This document shows, in pieces, positions 36,711 to 46,460 of a stretch of DNA of 64,000 nucleotides. Made by a program: the position numbers and the translations under genes. The stretch is from Pedobacter cryotolerans (lineage in GTDB: Bacteria > Bacteroidota > Bacteroidia > Sphingobacteriales > Sphingobacteriaceae): contig NZ_SWBO01000007.1 of assembly GCF_005116475.1 (NCBI RefSeq), positions 124,001 through 188,000 of the forward strand, given 5' to 3'. Below the pieces are notes generated by a model that was not told the origin of the DNA, made no database searches, and worked only from the letters and a program-made list of their open reading frames with translations. Each line of letters opens with the position of its first letter. Position 1 is the stretch's first letter.

Positions 36711-39700
36711 TTAGTCTAACGTAATATCTAAACCTAAACCGCGTAACTCATGTACCAATACATTAAATGATTCTGGTACACCTGGAGTTGGTAGGTTTTC
36801 GCCTTTAACGATGGCTTCGTAAGTTTTGGCCCTTCCAATAACATCATCAGATTTAACTGTTAAGATTTCTTGTAAGATATTAGCTGCACCAAATGCCTCT
36901 AATGCCCAAACCTCCATCTCACCAAAACGCTGACCACCAAATTGAGCTTTACCACCCAATGGTTGTTGTGTAATTAATGAGTATGGTCCGATAGAACGAG
37001 CGTGCATCTTATCATCAACCATGTGACCAAGTTTAAGCATATAAATAATACCTACTGTAGTCGGCTGATCAAATTTCTCACCCGTTAAACCATTGTGTAA
37101 GTAAGTTCTACCAGAAGCCGGTACACCTGCCTTAGCAATCCACTCTTCAACCTCATCAGATTTAGCACCATCAAAAATTGGAGTTGCAAATTTAACACCC
37201 AATTCTTTACCAGCCCAAGCCAATACAGTTTCATAGATTTGGCCCAAGTTCATACGTGAAGGTACACCCAGTGGGTTCAACACAATATCAACTGGTGTTC
37301 CATCTTCTAAGAATGGCATATCTTCATCACGTACAATACGAGCAACAATACCCTTATTACCGTGACGACCAGCCATCTTATCACCTACTTTTAATTTACG
37401 TTTTTTAGCTACATAAACTTTCGCCATTTGTACAATTCCTGATGGTAACTCATCACCAACACTAATTGCAAATTTATCGCGTTTGTAAGCACCCAATTCT
37501 TCGTTAACACGGATACCATAATTGTGTAATAACAACTTGATTTGATCATTTTTATCATCATCAGTTGTCCACTTGTATGGGTTAATATGCGCATACTCTA
37601 GGTCTGCCAATATTTTCTGAGTAAACTTAGCACCCTTAGCGATTAACATTTCCTTATAAACGTTAAATACACCTTGAGATGTTTTACCATTTACAATTTG
37701 GAACAATTTATCAACTAATTCGTTTTTAAGGTTTTCTGTAGCTAAATTATATCTTTTATCTAATTTCTCAATAGCCGATTTTTCTTCAGCTTTAGTAGTT
37801 TTTTTAGCTCTTGAGAATAATTTAGTATCAATTACCACACCTTTAATTGAAGGTGGCGTTTTTAATGAAGCATCTTTAACATCACCGGCTTTATCACCAA
37901 AGATAGCACGAAGTAATTTCTCTTCTGGAGAAGGATCAGACTCACCTTTTGGTGTAATTTTACCAATTAGGATATCGCCTTCTTTAACTTCAGCACCAAC
38001 ACGGATGATACCGTTTTCATCTAAATCTTTAGTAGCTTCTTCAGAAACGTTAGGGATATCTGGCGTTAATTCCTCTTCTCCACGTTTAGTATCACGTACT
38101 TCTAATTCAAATTCTTCAATGTGTAAAGAGGTAAAAATATCATCTCTAACAATACGTTCGTTAATTACAATCGCATCCTCAAAGTTATATCCTTGCCAAG
38201 GCATGAAAGCTACTTTTAAGTTTCTTCCTAATGCCAACTCGCCATTTTCAGTTGCATAACCTTCACAAAGTACTTGTCCTTTAACAACTTTCTGACCTTT
38301 TTTAACAATTGGCTTTAAGTTGATACAAGTATTCTGATTGGTTTTTTTGAACTTGATTAATTTATAAGTTTTGCTATCACCTTCAAAAGATACCAAACGA
38401 TCTCCATCGTTACGTACATAATTAATGGTAATTTCGTTAGCATCTACGTATTCTACTACTCCATCGCCTTCAGCATTGATCAAAGTTCTTGAGTCACGAG
38501 CAACGCGACCTTCTAAACCTGTACCAACAATTGGAGCTTCTGGACGTAATAAAGGCACAGCTTGGCGTTGCATGTTTGATCCCATCAAAGCCCTGTTCGC
38601 ATCATCATGTTCCAAGAAAGGAATTAATGAAGCTGCGATTGAGGTAATTTGGTTAGGTGCAATATCCATTAAGTCTAATTTCTCAGGCTCAATAATTGGG
38701 AAGTCACCCTCGTAACGTGCTTTAACACGAGCAGTTGTAAAGTTACCTTTATCATCGTACTCGGCGTTAGCTTGTGCAATTGTTTTACCATCTTCATCCT
38801 CTGCAGAAAGATAGATCACATCTTTATCCATTGCTACAACACCATTCTCAACAATTTTATAAGGAGTTTCAATAAATCCTAAATTGTTAATTTTTGCGTG
38901 TACACATAGTGATGAAATCAAACCAATGTTTGGTCCCTCTGGAGTTTCAATGGTACATAAACGACCATAGTGAGTGTAGTGAACATCACGAACCTCGAAA
39001 CCAGCACGCTCACGTGATAAACCACCTGGGCCTAAAGCTGACAAACGACGTTTGTGTGTAATCTCTGCCAAAGGATTGGTTTGATCCATAAACTGAGATA
39101 ATTGGTTAGTACCAAAAAATGAATTAATAACCGACGATAAAGTACGGGCATTAATCAAATCAGTTGGCGTAAACACCTCGTTATCACGAATATTCATACG
39201 CTCACGGATAGTTCTAGCCATACGAGCTAAACCTACACCAAATTGCGCATATAATTGCTCACCTACTGTACGTACACGACGGTTAGACAAGTGATCAATA
39301 TCATCCACTTCTTCTTTAGAGTTAATCAATTTGATCAAGTATTTAACAATAGCAATAATATCTGCCTTAGTTAATACTTTCACATGATCAGGAGTATCCA
39401 TTTTTAACTTACGGTTAATACGGTATCTACCCACATCACCTAAGTCATAACGTTTATCTGAGAAGAATAAACGCTCAATAATACCTCTTGCAGTTTCCTC
39501 ATCAGGTGGTTCTGCGTTACGCAAAGCACGATAGATGTTTTCAACAGCCTCTTTTTCAGAGTTTGAAGTATCTTTTTGTAAAGTATTGTATATAATAGTA
39601 TAATCAGCTTGCGATGCACCATCTTCTTTAGACAAGATAATAGTTTTAACACCTGCATCGATGATCATATCGATATGGTCTTCTTCAAGAACAGTATCCC

Positions 39701-40517
39701 TATCTAAGATAACTTCATTACGATCTATAGAAACAACTTCACCTGTATCTTCATCTACAAAATCTTCAGTCCATTTTCTTAAAACTCTTGCAGCAAGTTT
39801 ACGACCTGTGTATTTCTTTAAACCAGATTTACTAACTTTTACTTCGTCAGCTAAATCAAATAATTCTAAGATATCTTTATCAGAATCATAACCAATAGCA
39901 CGCAATAAGGTGGTTACCGGGAATTTTTTCTTACGGTCGATGTAGGCATACATTACGTTATTAACGTCTGTAGCAAACTCAATCCAAGAACCTTTGAAAG
40001 GAATCACACGAGCAGAGTACAATTTAGTTCCATTTGTGTGACGGCTTTGACCGAAGAACACACCTGGAGACCTGTGCAATTGAGAAACAATTACACGTTC
40101 TGCACCGTTGATCACGAAAGTACCTTTTGGAGTCATATATGGTATGGTTCCTAAGTATACATCCTGAATGATGGTTTCAAAATCCTCATGTTCTGCATCG
40201 TTACAAGAAAGTTTTAGCTTTGCTTTTAACGGAACACTGTAAGTTAACCCACGATCAATACATTCTGGAATGTCATAACGTGGTGGGTCAATAAAATAAT
40301 CTAAAAATTCTAAAACGAATATGTTTCTAGAATCAGTGATTGGAAAATTTTCAGCAAATACTTTAAACAAACCTTCTGTGTGACGGTTGTCTGAAGTGGT
40401 TTCTATCTGAAAAAATTCTCTAAATGATTGCAACTGCACATCCAAAAAATCTGGATAATCTATGATGTGCTTACTACGTGCAAAATTTACTCTTTGGTCT
40501 ACGACTTTATTTGCCAA
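36711..40517 (-). CDS. rpoB: DNA-directed RNA polymerase, beta subunit
   Basis: The 1268-residue beta subunit, with [20 protein letters not shown] near the start, the rifampicin region ([20 protein letters not shown], then [20 protein letters not shown]), GMKA-equivalent [20 protein letters not shown], and [15 protein letters not shown] near the C-terminus with [20 protein letters not shown]. The only start that keeps the conserved N-terminus is TTG at 40517; an in-frame stop lies 6 codons upstream with no ATG between. It follows rplL across two hairpins. Confidence 0.98.
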   Translation of the reverse strand: MANKVVDQRVNFARSKHIIDYPDFLDVQLQSFREFFQIETTSDNRHTEGLFKVFAENFPITDSRNIFVLEFLDYFIDPPRYDIPECIDRGLTYSVPLKAKLKLSCNDAEHEDFETIIQDVYLGTIPYMTPKGTFVINGAERVIVSQLHRSPGVFFGQSRHTNGTKLYSARVIPFKGSWIEFATDVNNVMYAYIDRKKKFPVTTLLRAIGYDSDKDILELFDLADEVKVSKSGLKKYTGRKLAARVLRKWTEDFVDEDTGEVVSIDRNEVILDRDTVLEEDHIDMIIDAGVKTIILSKEDGASQADYTIIYNTLQKDTSNSEKEAVENIYRALRNAEPPDEETARGIIERLFFSDKRYDLGDVGRYRINRKLKMDTPDHVKVLTKADIIAIVKYLIKLINSKEEVDDIDHLSNRRVRTVGEQLYAQFGVGLARMARTIRERMNIRDNEVFTPTDLINARTLSSVINSFFGTNQLSQFMDQTNPLAEITHKRRLSALGPGGLSRERAGFEVRDVHYTHYGRLCTIETPEGPNIGLISSLCVHAKINNLGFIETPYKIVENGVVAMDKDVIYLSAEDEDGKTIAQANAEYDDKGNFTTARVKARYEGDFPIIEPEKLDLMDIAPNQITSIAASLIPFLEHDDANRALMGSNMQRQAVPLLRPEAPIVGTGLEGRVARDSRTLINAEGDGVVEYVDANEITINYVRNDGDRLVSFEGDSKTYKLIKFKKTNQNTCINLKPIVKKGQKVVKGQVLCEGYATENGELALGRNLKVAFMPWQGYNFEDAIVINERIVRDDIFTSLHIEEFELEVRDTKRGEEELTPDIPNVSEEATKDLDENGIIRVGAEVKEGDILIGKITPKGESDPSPEEKLLRAIFGDKAGDVKDASLKTPPSIKGVVIDTKLFSRAKKTTKAEEKSAIEKLDKRYNLATENLKNELVDKLFQIVNGKTSQGVFNVYKEMLIAKGAKFTQKILADLEYAHINPYKWTTDDDKNDQIKLLLHNYGIRVNEELGAYKRDKFAISVGDELPSGIVQMAKVYVAKKRKLKVGDKMAGRHGNKGIVARIVRDEDMPFLEDGTPVDIVLNPLGVPSRMNLGQIYETVLAWAGKELGVKFATPIFDGAKSDEVEEWIAKAGVPASGRTYLHNGLTGEKFDQPTTVGIIYMLKLGHMVDDKMHARSIGPYSLITQQPLGGKAQFGGQRFGEMEVWALEAFGAANILQEILTVKSDDVIGRAKTYEAIVKGENLPTPGVPESFNVLVHELRGLGLDITLD

Positions 40518-40572
40518 GGGACTAAATTTAATTTAGTTTAAGAATAAACTATTTGTTTGGTTTGCCTCGATG

Positions 40573-40640
40573 CATTTCATCAACCAAACAAGATGAAATG
40601 TTTATAAACAGGAATAGACTCCGACTTTACAGTCGGAGTC
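40573..40640. promoter_or_regulatory. Two hairpins in the rplL-rpoB gap
   Basis: First, CATTTCATC (40573-40581 region) pairs with GATGAAATG near 40592-40600. Second, GACTCCGAC (40617-40625) pairs with GTCGGAGTC (40632-40640). On the coding (minus) strand the second stem is not followed by a T-run, so partial termination or RNA processing between the ribosomal-protein and polymerase genes is more likely than a full stop. Confidence 0.6.
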
Positions 40641-40670
40641 TTTTCTTAAAGGTTCGTTAAAATTAAGTGA

Positions 40671-41048
40671 TTACTTAATCTCAACTACAGCTCCAGCTTC
40701 TTCTAATTGTTTTTTCAAAGCTTCAGCTTCGTCTTTAGCAACACCTGATTTTAATTCTTTTGGTGCACCGTCAACTAAGTCTTTAGCTTCTTTTAAACCT
40801 AAACCAGTTAAGTCTTTAACAAGTTTTACAACTGCTAATTTCTGACCACCAGCTTCTTTCAAGATAACATCGAAAGTAGATTTTTCTTCAACTGCAGCAG
40901 CTTCGCCACCAGCAGCAGGACCTGCAATAGCAACTGCAGCAGCAGCTGGTTCGATACCATACTCGTCTTTTAAGATTTGAGCTAATTCGTTAACTTCTTT
41001 AACTGTTAAGTTTACCAATTGCTCAGCAAACGCTTTTAAATCTGCCAT
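40671..41048 (-). CDS. rplL: Ribosomal protein bL12 (L7/L12)
   Basis: The 125-residue stalk protein that recruits translational GTPases. The N-terminal dimerisation part ([20 protein letters not shown]) is followed by an Ala/Gly hinge (about 34-56: [18 protein letters not shown]) and the globular C domain ([49 protein letters not shown]). It lies 63 bp after rplJ, the standard pair. Confidence 0.97.
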   Translation of the reverse strand: MADLKAFAEQLVNLTVKEVNELAQILKDEYGIEPAAAAVAIAGPAAGGEAAAVEEKSTFDVILKEAGGQKLAVVKLVKDLTGLGLKEAKDLVDGAPKELKSGVAKDEAEALKKQLEEAGAVVEIK

Positions 41049-41111
41049 TTTATTAAGATTTTAAAAATTTACGTAATAATAATTTTGTTTATTGCGAACT
41101 TTAGGTGTTCG

Positions 41112-41633
41112 TTAACCTCTTTCTTGTAGTGTTTTAACAATACCTGCAATTTTGTTACCGCCACACTGTAATGCCGATATAACATTTTTAGCTGGTGATT
41201 GTAATAAGCCAATGATTTCGCCAATAAGTTCTTCTCTTGATTTAAGACTTACTAATGCATCTAATTGGTTATCGCCAACAAATATAGCTGTATCGATATA
41301 AGCTCCTTTAAGCTCTGGTTTCGTTTCTTTACCTTTTCTTAAAGATTTGATCAGCTTAGCTGGTGCATTTCCTACTTTTGAAAATAATAAAGCCGATTGA
41401 CCTTTTAATGCTGAATGTATCTCAGATGAGTCGCCTTCTAATCCATCAATCGCAATTTTGATTAATGTATTTTTTGCAACTTTCATTTCGATACCGCTTT
41501 CGAAACATTTGCGACGGATATTATTTACTTTCTCAACAGATAAGCCTGAGGTATCAGCAATATAAAAATTGCCATACTCTTGCATTTTCTCTTGTAGAGC
41601 TAAAACTACTTCGTTTTTTTCTTCTCTGTTCAT
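41112..41633 (-). CDS. rplJ: Ribosomal protein uL10
   Basis: The 173-residue base of the ribosomal stalk: MNREEKNEVVLALQEKM, FYIADTSGLSVEKVNNIRRK near 23-42, and a C-terminal helix that binds L7/L12 dimers. It starts 2 bp after rplA ends, so the two are translationally linked. In other bacteria L10-L12 represses its own mRNA; the leader is not long enough here to judge. Confidence 0.96.
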   Translation of the reverse strand: MNREEKNEVVLALQEKMQEYGNFYIADTSGLSVEKVNNIRRKCFESGIEMKVAKNTLIKIAIDGLEGDSSEIHSALKGQSALLFSKVGNAPAKLIKSLRKGKETKPELKGAYIDTAIFVGDNQLDALVSLKSREELIGEIIGLLQSPAKNVISALQCGGNKIAGIVKTLQERG

Positions 41634-41635
41634 AA

Positions 41636-42334
41636 TTAGATCCCCGCTACTGATTTAGTTTCGATTGCAATTCCAGGACTCATTGTAGAAGACACGTGAA
41701 TGCTTTTAAAATAAGTTCCTTTTGCAGCAGAAGGTTTTAATTTTGAAATCGTTTGAAGTACTTCTAACGCGTTTTCATATATTTTCTCTGCTGAGAATGA
41801 TACTTTTCCTATTGAAGCATGGATGATACCAGTTTTGTCAACTTTAAAATCAATCTTACCGCCTTTTACGTCAGTTACAGCTTTACCAACTTCGTTGGTT
41901 ACTGTACCTGATTTTGGGTTTGGCATAAGGTTACGTGGACCTAAAACTCGGCCCAATTTACCTACCTTAGCCATACAAGCAGGAGTAGTGATAATAATGT
42001 CAACATCTGTCCAACCACCTTCAATCTTAGACACATACTCGTCTAAACCTACGAAATCTGCTCCTGCTGCTTTAGCTTCATCTTCCTTATCTGGAGTACA
42101 AAGTACTAAAACACGTACAGTTTTACCTGTACCATGAGGTAAAGTAGCAATACCACGTACCATTTGATTGGCTTTACGTGGATCTACACCTAAAGAAACA
42201 TCGATATCTACTGATGCATCAAATTTAGTTGTAGTGATCTCTTTTACCAAAGCAGCCGCATCCTGTAAAGAATACGATTTACCTATTTCTAGTTTAGCGT
42301 GTGCCAGTTTTTGATTTTTTGTTAATTTCGCCAC
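41636..42334 (-). CDS. rplA: Ribosomal protein uL1
   Basis: A 232-residue 23S rRNA stalk protein: [40 protein letters not shown] near 54 and the signature [21 protein letters not shown] near 122-141, ending with ATGs lost ([16 protein letters not shown]). It is 23 bp downstream of rplK; in E. coli L1 represses the L11-L1 mRNA. Confidence 0.97.
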   Translation of the reverse strand: MAKLTKNQKLAHAKLEIGKSYSLQDAAALVKEITTTKFDASVDIDVSLGVDPRKANQMVRGIATLPHGTGKTVRVLVLCTPDKEDEAKAAGADFVGLDEYVSKIEGGWTDVDIIITTPACMAKVGKLGRVLGPRNLMPNPKSGTVTNEVGKAVTDVKGGKIDFKVDKTGIIHASIGKVSFSAEKIYENALEVLQTISKLKPSAAKGTYFKSIHVSSTMSPGIAIETKSVAGI

Positions 42335-42357
42335 TGTTGTAAACTGTTTTTTGTTAA

Positions 42358-42801
42358 TTAATTTGTCCAGGGTGCATCACCGCTAACGGTAATTCCCATA
42401 CTGCGTGCTGTACCTGCTACCATCTTCATAGCAGATTCGATAGTGAATGCATTTAAATCAGTCATCTTATCTTCAGCAATTGACTTAACTTGATCCCAAG
42501 TCACCGAACCAACTTTCTTACGGTTGGGCTCAGCAGAACCACTCGATAATTTTGTAGCTTCCAATAATTGGATAGCAACTGGAGGGGTTTTGATGATAAA
42601 TTCGAAAGACTTGTCGACATATACAGTAATTACAACGGGTAATACTTTACCTGGCTTATCTTGGGTACGAGCATTGAATTGTTTGCAAAACTCCATGATA
42701 TTAACACCTTTGGCACCTAATGCAGGTCCTACTGGTGGTGATGGGTTTGCAGCTCCGCCTTTGATTTGTAATTTAACAAGTGCACCGACTTCTTTTGCCA
42801 T
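42358..42801 (-). CDS. rplK: Ribosomal protein uL11
   Basis: The 147-residue GTPase-centre protein: [20 protein letters not shown] near 9-28, [14 protein letters not shown] near 34-47 and the signature [20 protein letters not shown] near 110-129, with [10 protein letters not shown] near the end. It is the first gene of the rplKAJL run, about 200 bp after nusG. Confidence 0.97.
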   Translation of the reverse strand: MAKEVGALVKLQIKGGAANPSPPVGPALGAKGVNIMEFCKQFNARTQDKPGKVLPVVITVYVDKSFEFIIKTPPVAIQLLEATKLSSGSAEPNRKKVGSVTWDQVKSIAEDKMTDLNAFTIESAMKMVAGTARSMGITVSGDAPWTN

Positions 42802-42867
42802 TTTCTGATTTGTTAATTGTAATACTCAATGTTAAATATTGGAAGCATGTAACATTTTTTTCCTATT

Positions 42868-42899
42868 AGATATGAGATTTGAGTAGTGAGATTTGAGAA
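42868..42899. repeat. GAGATTTGAG-word repeat between nusG and rplK
   Basis: ATATGAGATTTGAG and TAGTGAGATTTGAGAA are adjacent imperfect repeats of the words that also make up the accC 5' end. Confidence 0.55.
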
Positions 42900-42943
42900 A
42901 TTAGCCTCTTTAAACAGCTACAACAACTCCACATAAAACCAAA

Positions 42944-42976
42944 AGGACTGCAAAGATATGAATTATCTTGCAGTCC
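42944..42976 (-). terminator. Hairpin after nusG
   Basis: AGGACTGCAAGATA and TATCTTTGCAGTCCT pair on the coding strand with one bulged base and a 5-nt loop, followed by TTTGGTTTT. It would separate secE-nusG from rplK or attenuate between them. Confidence 0.7.
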
Positions 42977-43000
42977 TCAAATATATTTTGTAAATAAATT

Positions 43001-43543
43001 TTATTCTTTTTCTACTTGCATATAGTTAAGCTCAAGTGGAGTTTTACGTCCAAAGATTTTAACCATTACTTTTAGTTTTTTCTTTTCTTCGTTAACTTCT
43101 TCAATTACTCCGGTAAAACCATTAAAAGGACCATCCATTACTTTAATGTTCTCGCCTACATAATAAGCGATGTTCATTGTTTCGGCTTGTTGGCTCATTT
43201 CATCAACCTTACCTAAAATACGGTTAACTTCTGCTTGGCGCATTGGTATCGCATTACCGGCTTTATCACCTAAAAATCCGATTACACTATTTACACCTTT
43301 AATGATGTGTTCTAATTCTCCGTCTAAAGTAGCTTCAATTAAAACATATCCAGGATAAAAATTACGTTCTTTTGCAATTTTTTTTCCTTCTTTCATCTGG
43401 TAATATTTCTCCATCGGTATCAATACCTGAGGAACTAAATGAGAAAGACCTAAACGACTAATTTCAGAATCAATGTATTGCTTTACTTTCTTCTCTTTAC
43501 CACTAACCGCTCTAACTACGTACCACTTTAATTGATCGTTCAT
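43001..43543 (-). CDS. nusG: Transcription elongation/antitermination factor NusG
   Basis: The 180-residue protein has an NGN domain (KWYVVRAVSGKEKKVKQYID, VPQVLIPMEKYY, FYPGYVLIEATLDGE) and a C-terminal KOW domain (VGENIKVMDGPFNGFTGVIE near 128-147, then VMVKIFGRKTPLELNYMQVE). It binds RNA polymerase and couples it to ribosomes. It is 6 bp after secE, the usual arrangement. Confidence 0.96.
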   Translation of the reverse strand: MNDQLKWYVVRAVSGKEKKVKQYIDSEISRLGLSHLVPQVLIPMEKYYQMKEGKKIAKERNFYPGYVLIEATLDGELEHIIKGVNSVIGFLGDKAGNAIPMRQAEVNRILGKVDEMSQQAETMNIAYYVGENIKVMDGPFNGFTGVIEEVNEEKKKLKVMVKIFGRKTPLELNYMQVEKE

Positions 43544-43549
43544 ATTAAT

Positions 43550-43741
43550 TTAAAGTGAGTTATAAAAAGTTTCTAATATATAGTTTGCGCCTTTATCCAT
43601 AGCAAAAATAACTAATGCGATAATAAATGAAGCAACTAAAACCAATACTGCAGAATTTTGCAATTCACCCCAAGTAGGCCAAGTAACCTTCTGGGTCATT
43701 TCTTCGTATGATTCTTTAACAAACTGAACTACACTAGCCAT
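43550..43741 (-). CDS. secE: Preprotein translocase subunit SecE
   Basis: I start at 43741 (MASVVQFVKESYEEMTQKVT), giving a 63-residue protein; the longer frame from 43792 reads through the ATTCATTC repeat and adds 17 unlikely residues. The short SecE has the conserved KVTWPTWGELQNSAVLVLV amphipathic-to-membrane junction and one membrane helix (about 29-52). SecE holds the SecY channel together. It lies upstream of nusG as in most bacteria. Confidence 0.93.
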   Translation of the reverse strand: MASVVQFVKESYEEMTQKVTWPTWGELQNSAVLVLVASFIIALVIFAMDKGANYILETFYNSL

Positions 43742-43749
43742 ATTTATAT

Positions 43750-43826
43750 AATTTTGAATGCTTGAATGAATGAATGAGTGAATGTAGACCATTCGAAATT
43801 AAATCATTCAAAATTCAATCATTTGT
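43750..43826. repeat. GAATGA-word quasi-palindrome, copy A3
   Basis: TTGAATGAATGAATGAGTGA on the left and AATCATTCAAAATTCAATCA on the right face each other around a short AGACCATTCGAAATT spacer, between secE and tRNA-Trp. Confidence 0.6.
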
Positions 43827-43832
43827 TTAATA

Positions 43833-43905
43833 GCACGGGTGGAGAGATTCGAACTCCCATCAACGGTTTTGGAGACCGGTATGCTACCATTGCACCACAC
43901 CCGTG
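43833..43905 (-). tRNA. tRNA-Trp (CCA)
   Basis: A complete 73-nt cloverleaf: acceptor CACGGGT/ACCCGTG, D-arm with AATGGTAG, anticodon loop CTCCAAA with anticodon CCA, T-arm GGGAGTTCGAATCTCTC. It lies between tuf and secE, a common bacterial location. Confidence 0.96.
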
Positions 43906-43916
43906 TTTGTAGAAAA

Positions 43917-43951
43917 CAAAGTACCTAAGATAAATCTTAAGTACTTTGTTT
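43917..43951 (-). terminator. tuf terminator hairpin
   Basis: AAAGTACTTAAGAT and ATCTTAGGTACTTT form a long stem followed by GTTTTC on the coding strand (GTTTTTG on the other). Next to it, TCCCGGTTAACCGGGA (43966-43981) is a separate palindrome just after the tuf stop codon. Confidence 0.75.
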
Positions 43952-43989
43952 TTGATATCCTTATCTCCCGGTTAACCGGGATTTAGAAT

Positions 43990-45177
43990 TTATTTTAAAA
44001 TTTCAGTTACCTGACCAGCACCTACTGTTCTACCACCTTCACGGATAGCGAAACGTAGACCTTTTTCCATTGCGATAGGAGAAATCAATTTCACAGAAAT
44101 TGTAACGTTATCACCTGGCATTACCATTTCAGTTCCTTCAGCTAATGAAATTTCACCAGTTACATCTGTTGTACGGAAATAGAATTGTGGACGGTATTTG
44201 TTAAAGAATGGAGTATGACGTCCACCTTCTGCTTTTGATAATACATAGATCTCAGCTTTGAAATCAGCATGAGGAGTTACTGAACCTGGTTTACAGATTA
44301 CCATACCACGACGGATATCAGTTTTCTCAATACCACGTAACAATAAACCTACGTTATCACCAGCTTCACCGTAATCTAAAATTTTACGGAACATCTCAAC
44401 ACCAGTTACTGTAGATTTTAAGTTCTCAGCACCCATACCTAAGATTTCAACTGGATCTCCAGAGTTGATTACACCACGCTCAATACGACCAGTTGCAACA
44501 GTACCACGACCAGTGATCGAGAATACATCTTCAACAGGCATTAAGAATGGAAGTTCTGTTAAACGTGGAGGAATTGGAATGTAGCTATCTACAGCATCCA
44601 TTAATTCCATAATTTTTGCTACCCATTTAGCATCACCGTTCAAACCACCAAGAGCTGAACCTTGAATTACAGGGATATCATCACCAGGGAATTCATAGAA
44701 AGATAATAATTCACGAACTTCCATCTCTACTAATTCTAGTAATTCTGGATCATCCACCATATCAACTTTGTTCATGAAAACAACTAATGAAGGTACACCT
44801 ACCTGACGAGCCAATAGAATGTGCTCGCGAGTTTGAGGCATTGGACCATCTGTAGCTGCTACCACAATAATAGCACCATCCATTTGAGCAGCACCAGTTA
44901 CCATGTTCTTTACATAATCCGCGTGACCTGGACAGTCTACGTGTGCATAGTGACGGTTAGCTGTTGAATACTCAACGTGAGCTGTGTTAATTGTGATACC
45001 TCTTTCTTTTTCCTCTGGAGCAGAGTCAATTGAATCGAATGAACGTGCCTCAGATAAACCTGCATCAGATAACACTTTAGTGATAGCTGCTGTTAAGGTT
45101 GTTTTACCGTGGTCAACGTGACCGATTGTGCCGATGTTTAAGTGCGGCTTGCTGCGGTCAAACTTTTCTTTTGCCAT
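43990..45177 (-). CDS. tuf: Elongation factor Tu
   Basis: The GTPase that delivers aminoacyl-tRNA to the ribosome; 395 residues. G1 is GHVDHGKT (19-26), G2 lies in [17 protein letters not shown]3 is [12 protein letters not shown] near 81-92, G4 NKVD near 136-139, and domains 2-3 include [14 protein letters not shown] and the ending [15 protein letters not shown]. It stands between four tRNA genes and tRNA-Trp/secE, the same order as E. coli tufB. No rpsL-rpsG-fusA genes are near. Confidence 0.98.
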   Translation of the reverse strand: MAKEKFDRSKPHLNIGTIGHVDHGKTTLTAAITKVLSDAGLSEARSFDSIDSAPEEKERGITINTAHVEYSTANRHYAHVDCPGHADYVKNMVTGAAQMDGAIIVVAATDGPMPQTREHILLARQVGVPSLVVFMNKVDMVDDPELLELVEMEVRELLSFYEFPGDDIPVIQGSALGGLNGDAKWVAKIMELMDAVDSYIPIPPRLTELPFLMPVEDVFSITGRGTVATGRIERGVINSGDPVEILGMGAENLKSTVTGVEMFRKILDYGEAGDNVGLLLRGIEKTDIRRGMVICKPGSVTPHADFKAEIYVLSKAEGGRHTPFFNKYRPQFYFRTTDVTGEISLAEGTEMVMPGDNVTISVKLISPIAMEKGLRFAIREGGRTVGAGQVTEILK

Positions 45178-45298
45178 TTTTTTATACTTATTAGTAGGTT
45201 AACTTTTTTATTTATTTATTGTTTTGATACAATTTCAATACAAAAAACCTTGTTCGTTCTGTTTCCAGATTAACAAAGCTTTTAATTTTTTCTTTTTG

Positions 45299-45370
<72 letters not shown>

Positions 45371-45375
45371 TTTTT

Positions 45376-45441
45376 AGTTTTTCAGTTCCCAGTATTCAGT
45401 TTTCAGTAAAAACTGCTAACTGTAAACCGTCAACTGCTCAC
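45376..45441. repeat. CAGTT-word repeat between tRNA-Gly and tRNA-Thr
   Basis: The words TTCAGTT, TTCAGTTTTCAGT and, in the opposite sense, AACTGC, AACTG recur and fold on each other. They sit between two co-transcribed tRNAs, so the hairpin would be in the precursor RNA. Confidence 0.55.
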
Positions 45442-45451
45442 TTATTTTCAG

Positions 45452-45524
45452 AGCGGAAGACGAGGTTCGAACTCGCGACCTATAGCTTGGAAGGCTATCG
45501 CTCTACCAACTGAGCTACTTCCGC
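45452..45524 (-). tRNA. tRNA-Gly (TCC)
   Basis: A 73-nt cloverleaf with acceptor GCGGAAG/CTTCCGC, D-arm AGCTCAGTTGGTAGAGC, anticodon loop CTTCCAA (TCC) and T-arm GCGAGTTCGAACCTCGT. Confidence 0.96.
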
Positions 45525-45535
45525 TTTTTCCAAAT

Positions 45536-45602
45536 GATTAAATGAGAGAATATTTAAATGACAGAATGTTAATCATTCGATCCTTCAAAATTCAATCATT
45601 TT
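45536..45602. repeat. GAATGA-word quasi-palindrome, copy A4
   Basis: TTAAATGAGAGAATATTTAA, then TCATTCGATCCTTC and AAAATTCAATCATTTT, between tRNA-Gly and tRNA-Tyr. Same words as copies A1, A2, A3 and A5. Confidence 0.55.
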
Positions 45603-45613
45603 ACCTTTCGGTG

Positions 45614-45696
45614 TGGGGGGAGAAGGATTCGAACCTTCGAAATCTTGCGATAACAGAGTTACAGTCTGTCCCATTTGGCCGCTCTGGAATCCCCCC
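45614..45696 (-). tRNA. tRNA-Tyr (GTA)
   Basis: An 83-nt class II tRNA with acceptor GGGGGGA/TCCCCCC and discriminator A, anticodon loop CTGTAAC (GTA), a long variable arm (ATCGCAAGAT) and T-arm GAAGGTTCGAATCCTTC. Confidence 0.96.
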
Positions 45697-45783
45697 TACT
45701 TTCAATTTACTATTTTTGATACCGAATTACGATTGGGATTTAACTCAATCATCAATCTAAAACCAACAACCGTAAATAAAAAG

Positions 45784-45856
<73 letters not shown>

Positions 45857-45879
45857 TTTTATCTTTTTTAAATGTGGCG

Positions 45880-45911
45880 CAAATATATAAAAAATTGTGC
45901 TTTTATACAAT
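45880..45911 (-). promoter_or_regulatory. Promoter of the tRNA-tuf transcript
   Basis: Read leftward: ATTG (-33 box, 45911-45908), a 20-bp spacer, then TATATTTG (45887-45880), an exact TAnnTTTG -7 box. Transcription would begin near 45874, about 18 nt before the first tRNA. This is the clearest Bacteroidota promoter in the window. Confidence 0.8.
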
Positions 45912-46032
45912 TGAACTTAACATTTTTTATTTTTTAATCTTTTAAAAGAACTTACCATTTCGTTGCTGCACTTATGCCCTTTCTGAAATGGAATGCAAAT
46001 CTACAATAATAAATCTTTCAAAAAAATTTATT

Positions 46033-46072
46033 TTAAAAAAAAAGTTTGATAGCTGTTACACCATCAAACTTT
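46033..46072 (-). terminator. hpf terminator
   Basis: Read leftward: AAAGTTTGAT, loop of 12, ATCAAACTTT, then a T-run. It ends the xerC-hpf unit before the tRNA promoter region. Confidence 0.9.
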
Positions 46073-46098
46073 AACTATATGTTTTAAAAAATATTAGC

Positions 46099-46446
46099 TT
46101 AATAATCAGCTACTTCATCTGCGTTTAACAAAGCTTTATGTTCACTTAATTTTACACGAGTTTTTTCTTTATGTTTTGTAATTTGTTTTTTTAACGACTC
46201 GATTGACAAATCTGTGGCCTCTTCAAATGATTTACATTGTTCTTTTGCGAAAAGCGTAACGCCTGGAACCATCAATTTTATTTCTGATATTTTGTTTGCT
46301 TCATCTTCTACATTCTCCAATTTTAGGTAAACTTCCCCTCCAATAATCTGATCGTAAAACTGATCTAACTTATCTACCTTTTTTTGAATAAACTCTAATA
46401 ATTTCTTGTCTGCATTGAAATGGATTGACTGTACTCTGATTTTCAT
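46099..46446 (-). CDS. hpf: Ribosome hibernation promoting factor, short form
   Basis: The 115-residue protein is a single S30AE/HPF domain: MKIRVQSIHFNADKKLLEFI, KVDKLDQFYDQIIGGEVYLK near 23-42, FAKEQCKSFEEATDLSIESL near 66-85, KKQITKHKEKTR near 86-97. Short HPFs bind between the 30S head and body and promote 100S dimers in stationary phase. It begins 14 bp after the xerC stop. The start has AAGGAGG four nt before the ATG, a strong Shine-Dalgarno sequence, which is rare in this phylum. Confidence 0.93.
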   Translation of the reverse strand: MKIRVQSIHFNADKKLLEFIQKKVDKLDQFYDQIIGGEVYLKLENVEDEANKISEIKLMVPGVTLFAKEQCKSFEEATDLSIESLKKQITKHKEKTRVKLSEHKALLNADEVADY

Positions 46447-46450
46447 TTTT

Positions 46451-46457
46451 CCTCCTT
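46451..46457 (-). promoter_or_regulatory. Strong Shine-Dalgarno sequence of hpf
   Basis: On the coding strand AAGGAGG is followed by AAAA and the ATG (4-nt spacing), inside the 14-nt gap after xerC. The other protein genes whose starts I inspected in the window, apart from rpsU, have no comparable sequence. Confidence 0.75.
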
Positions 46458-46460
46458 TTT

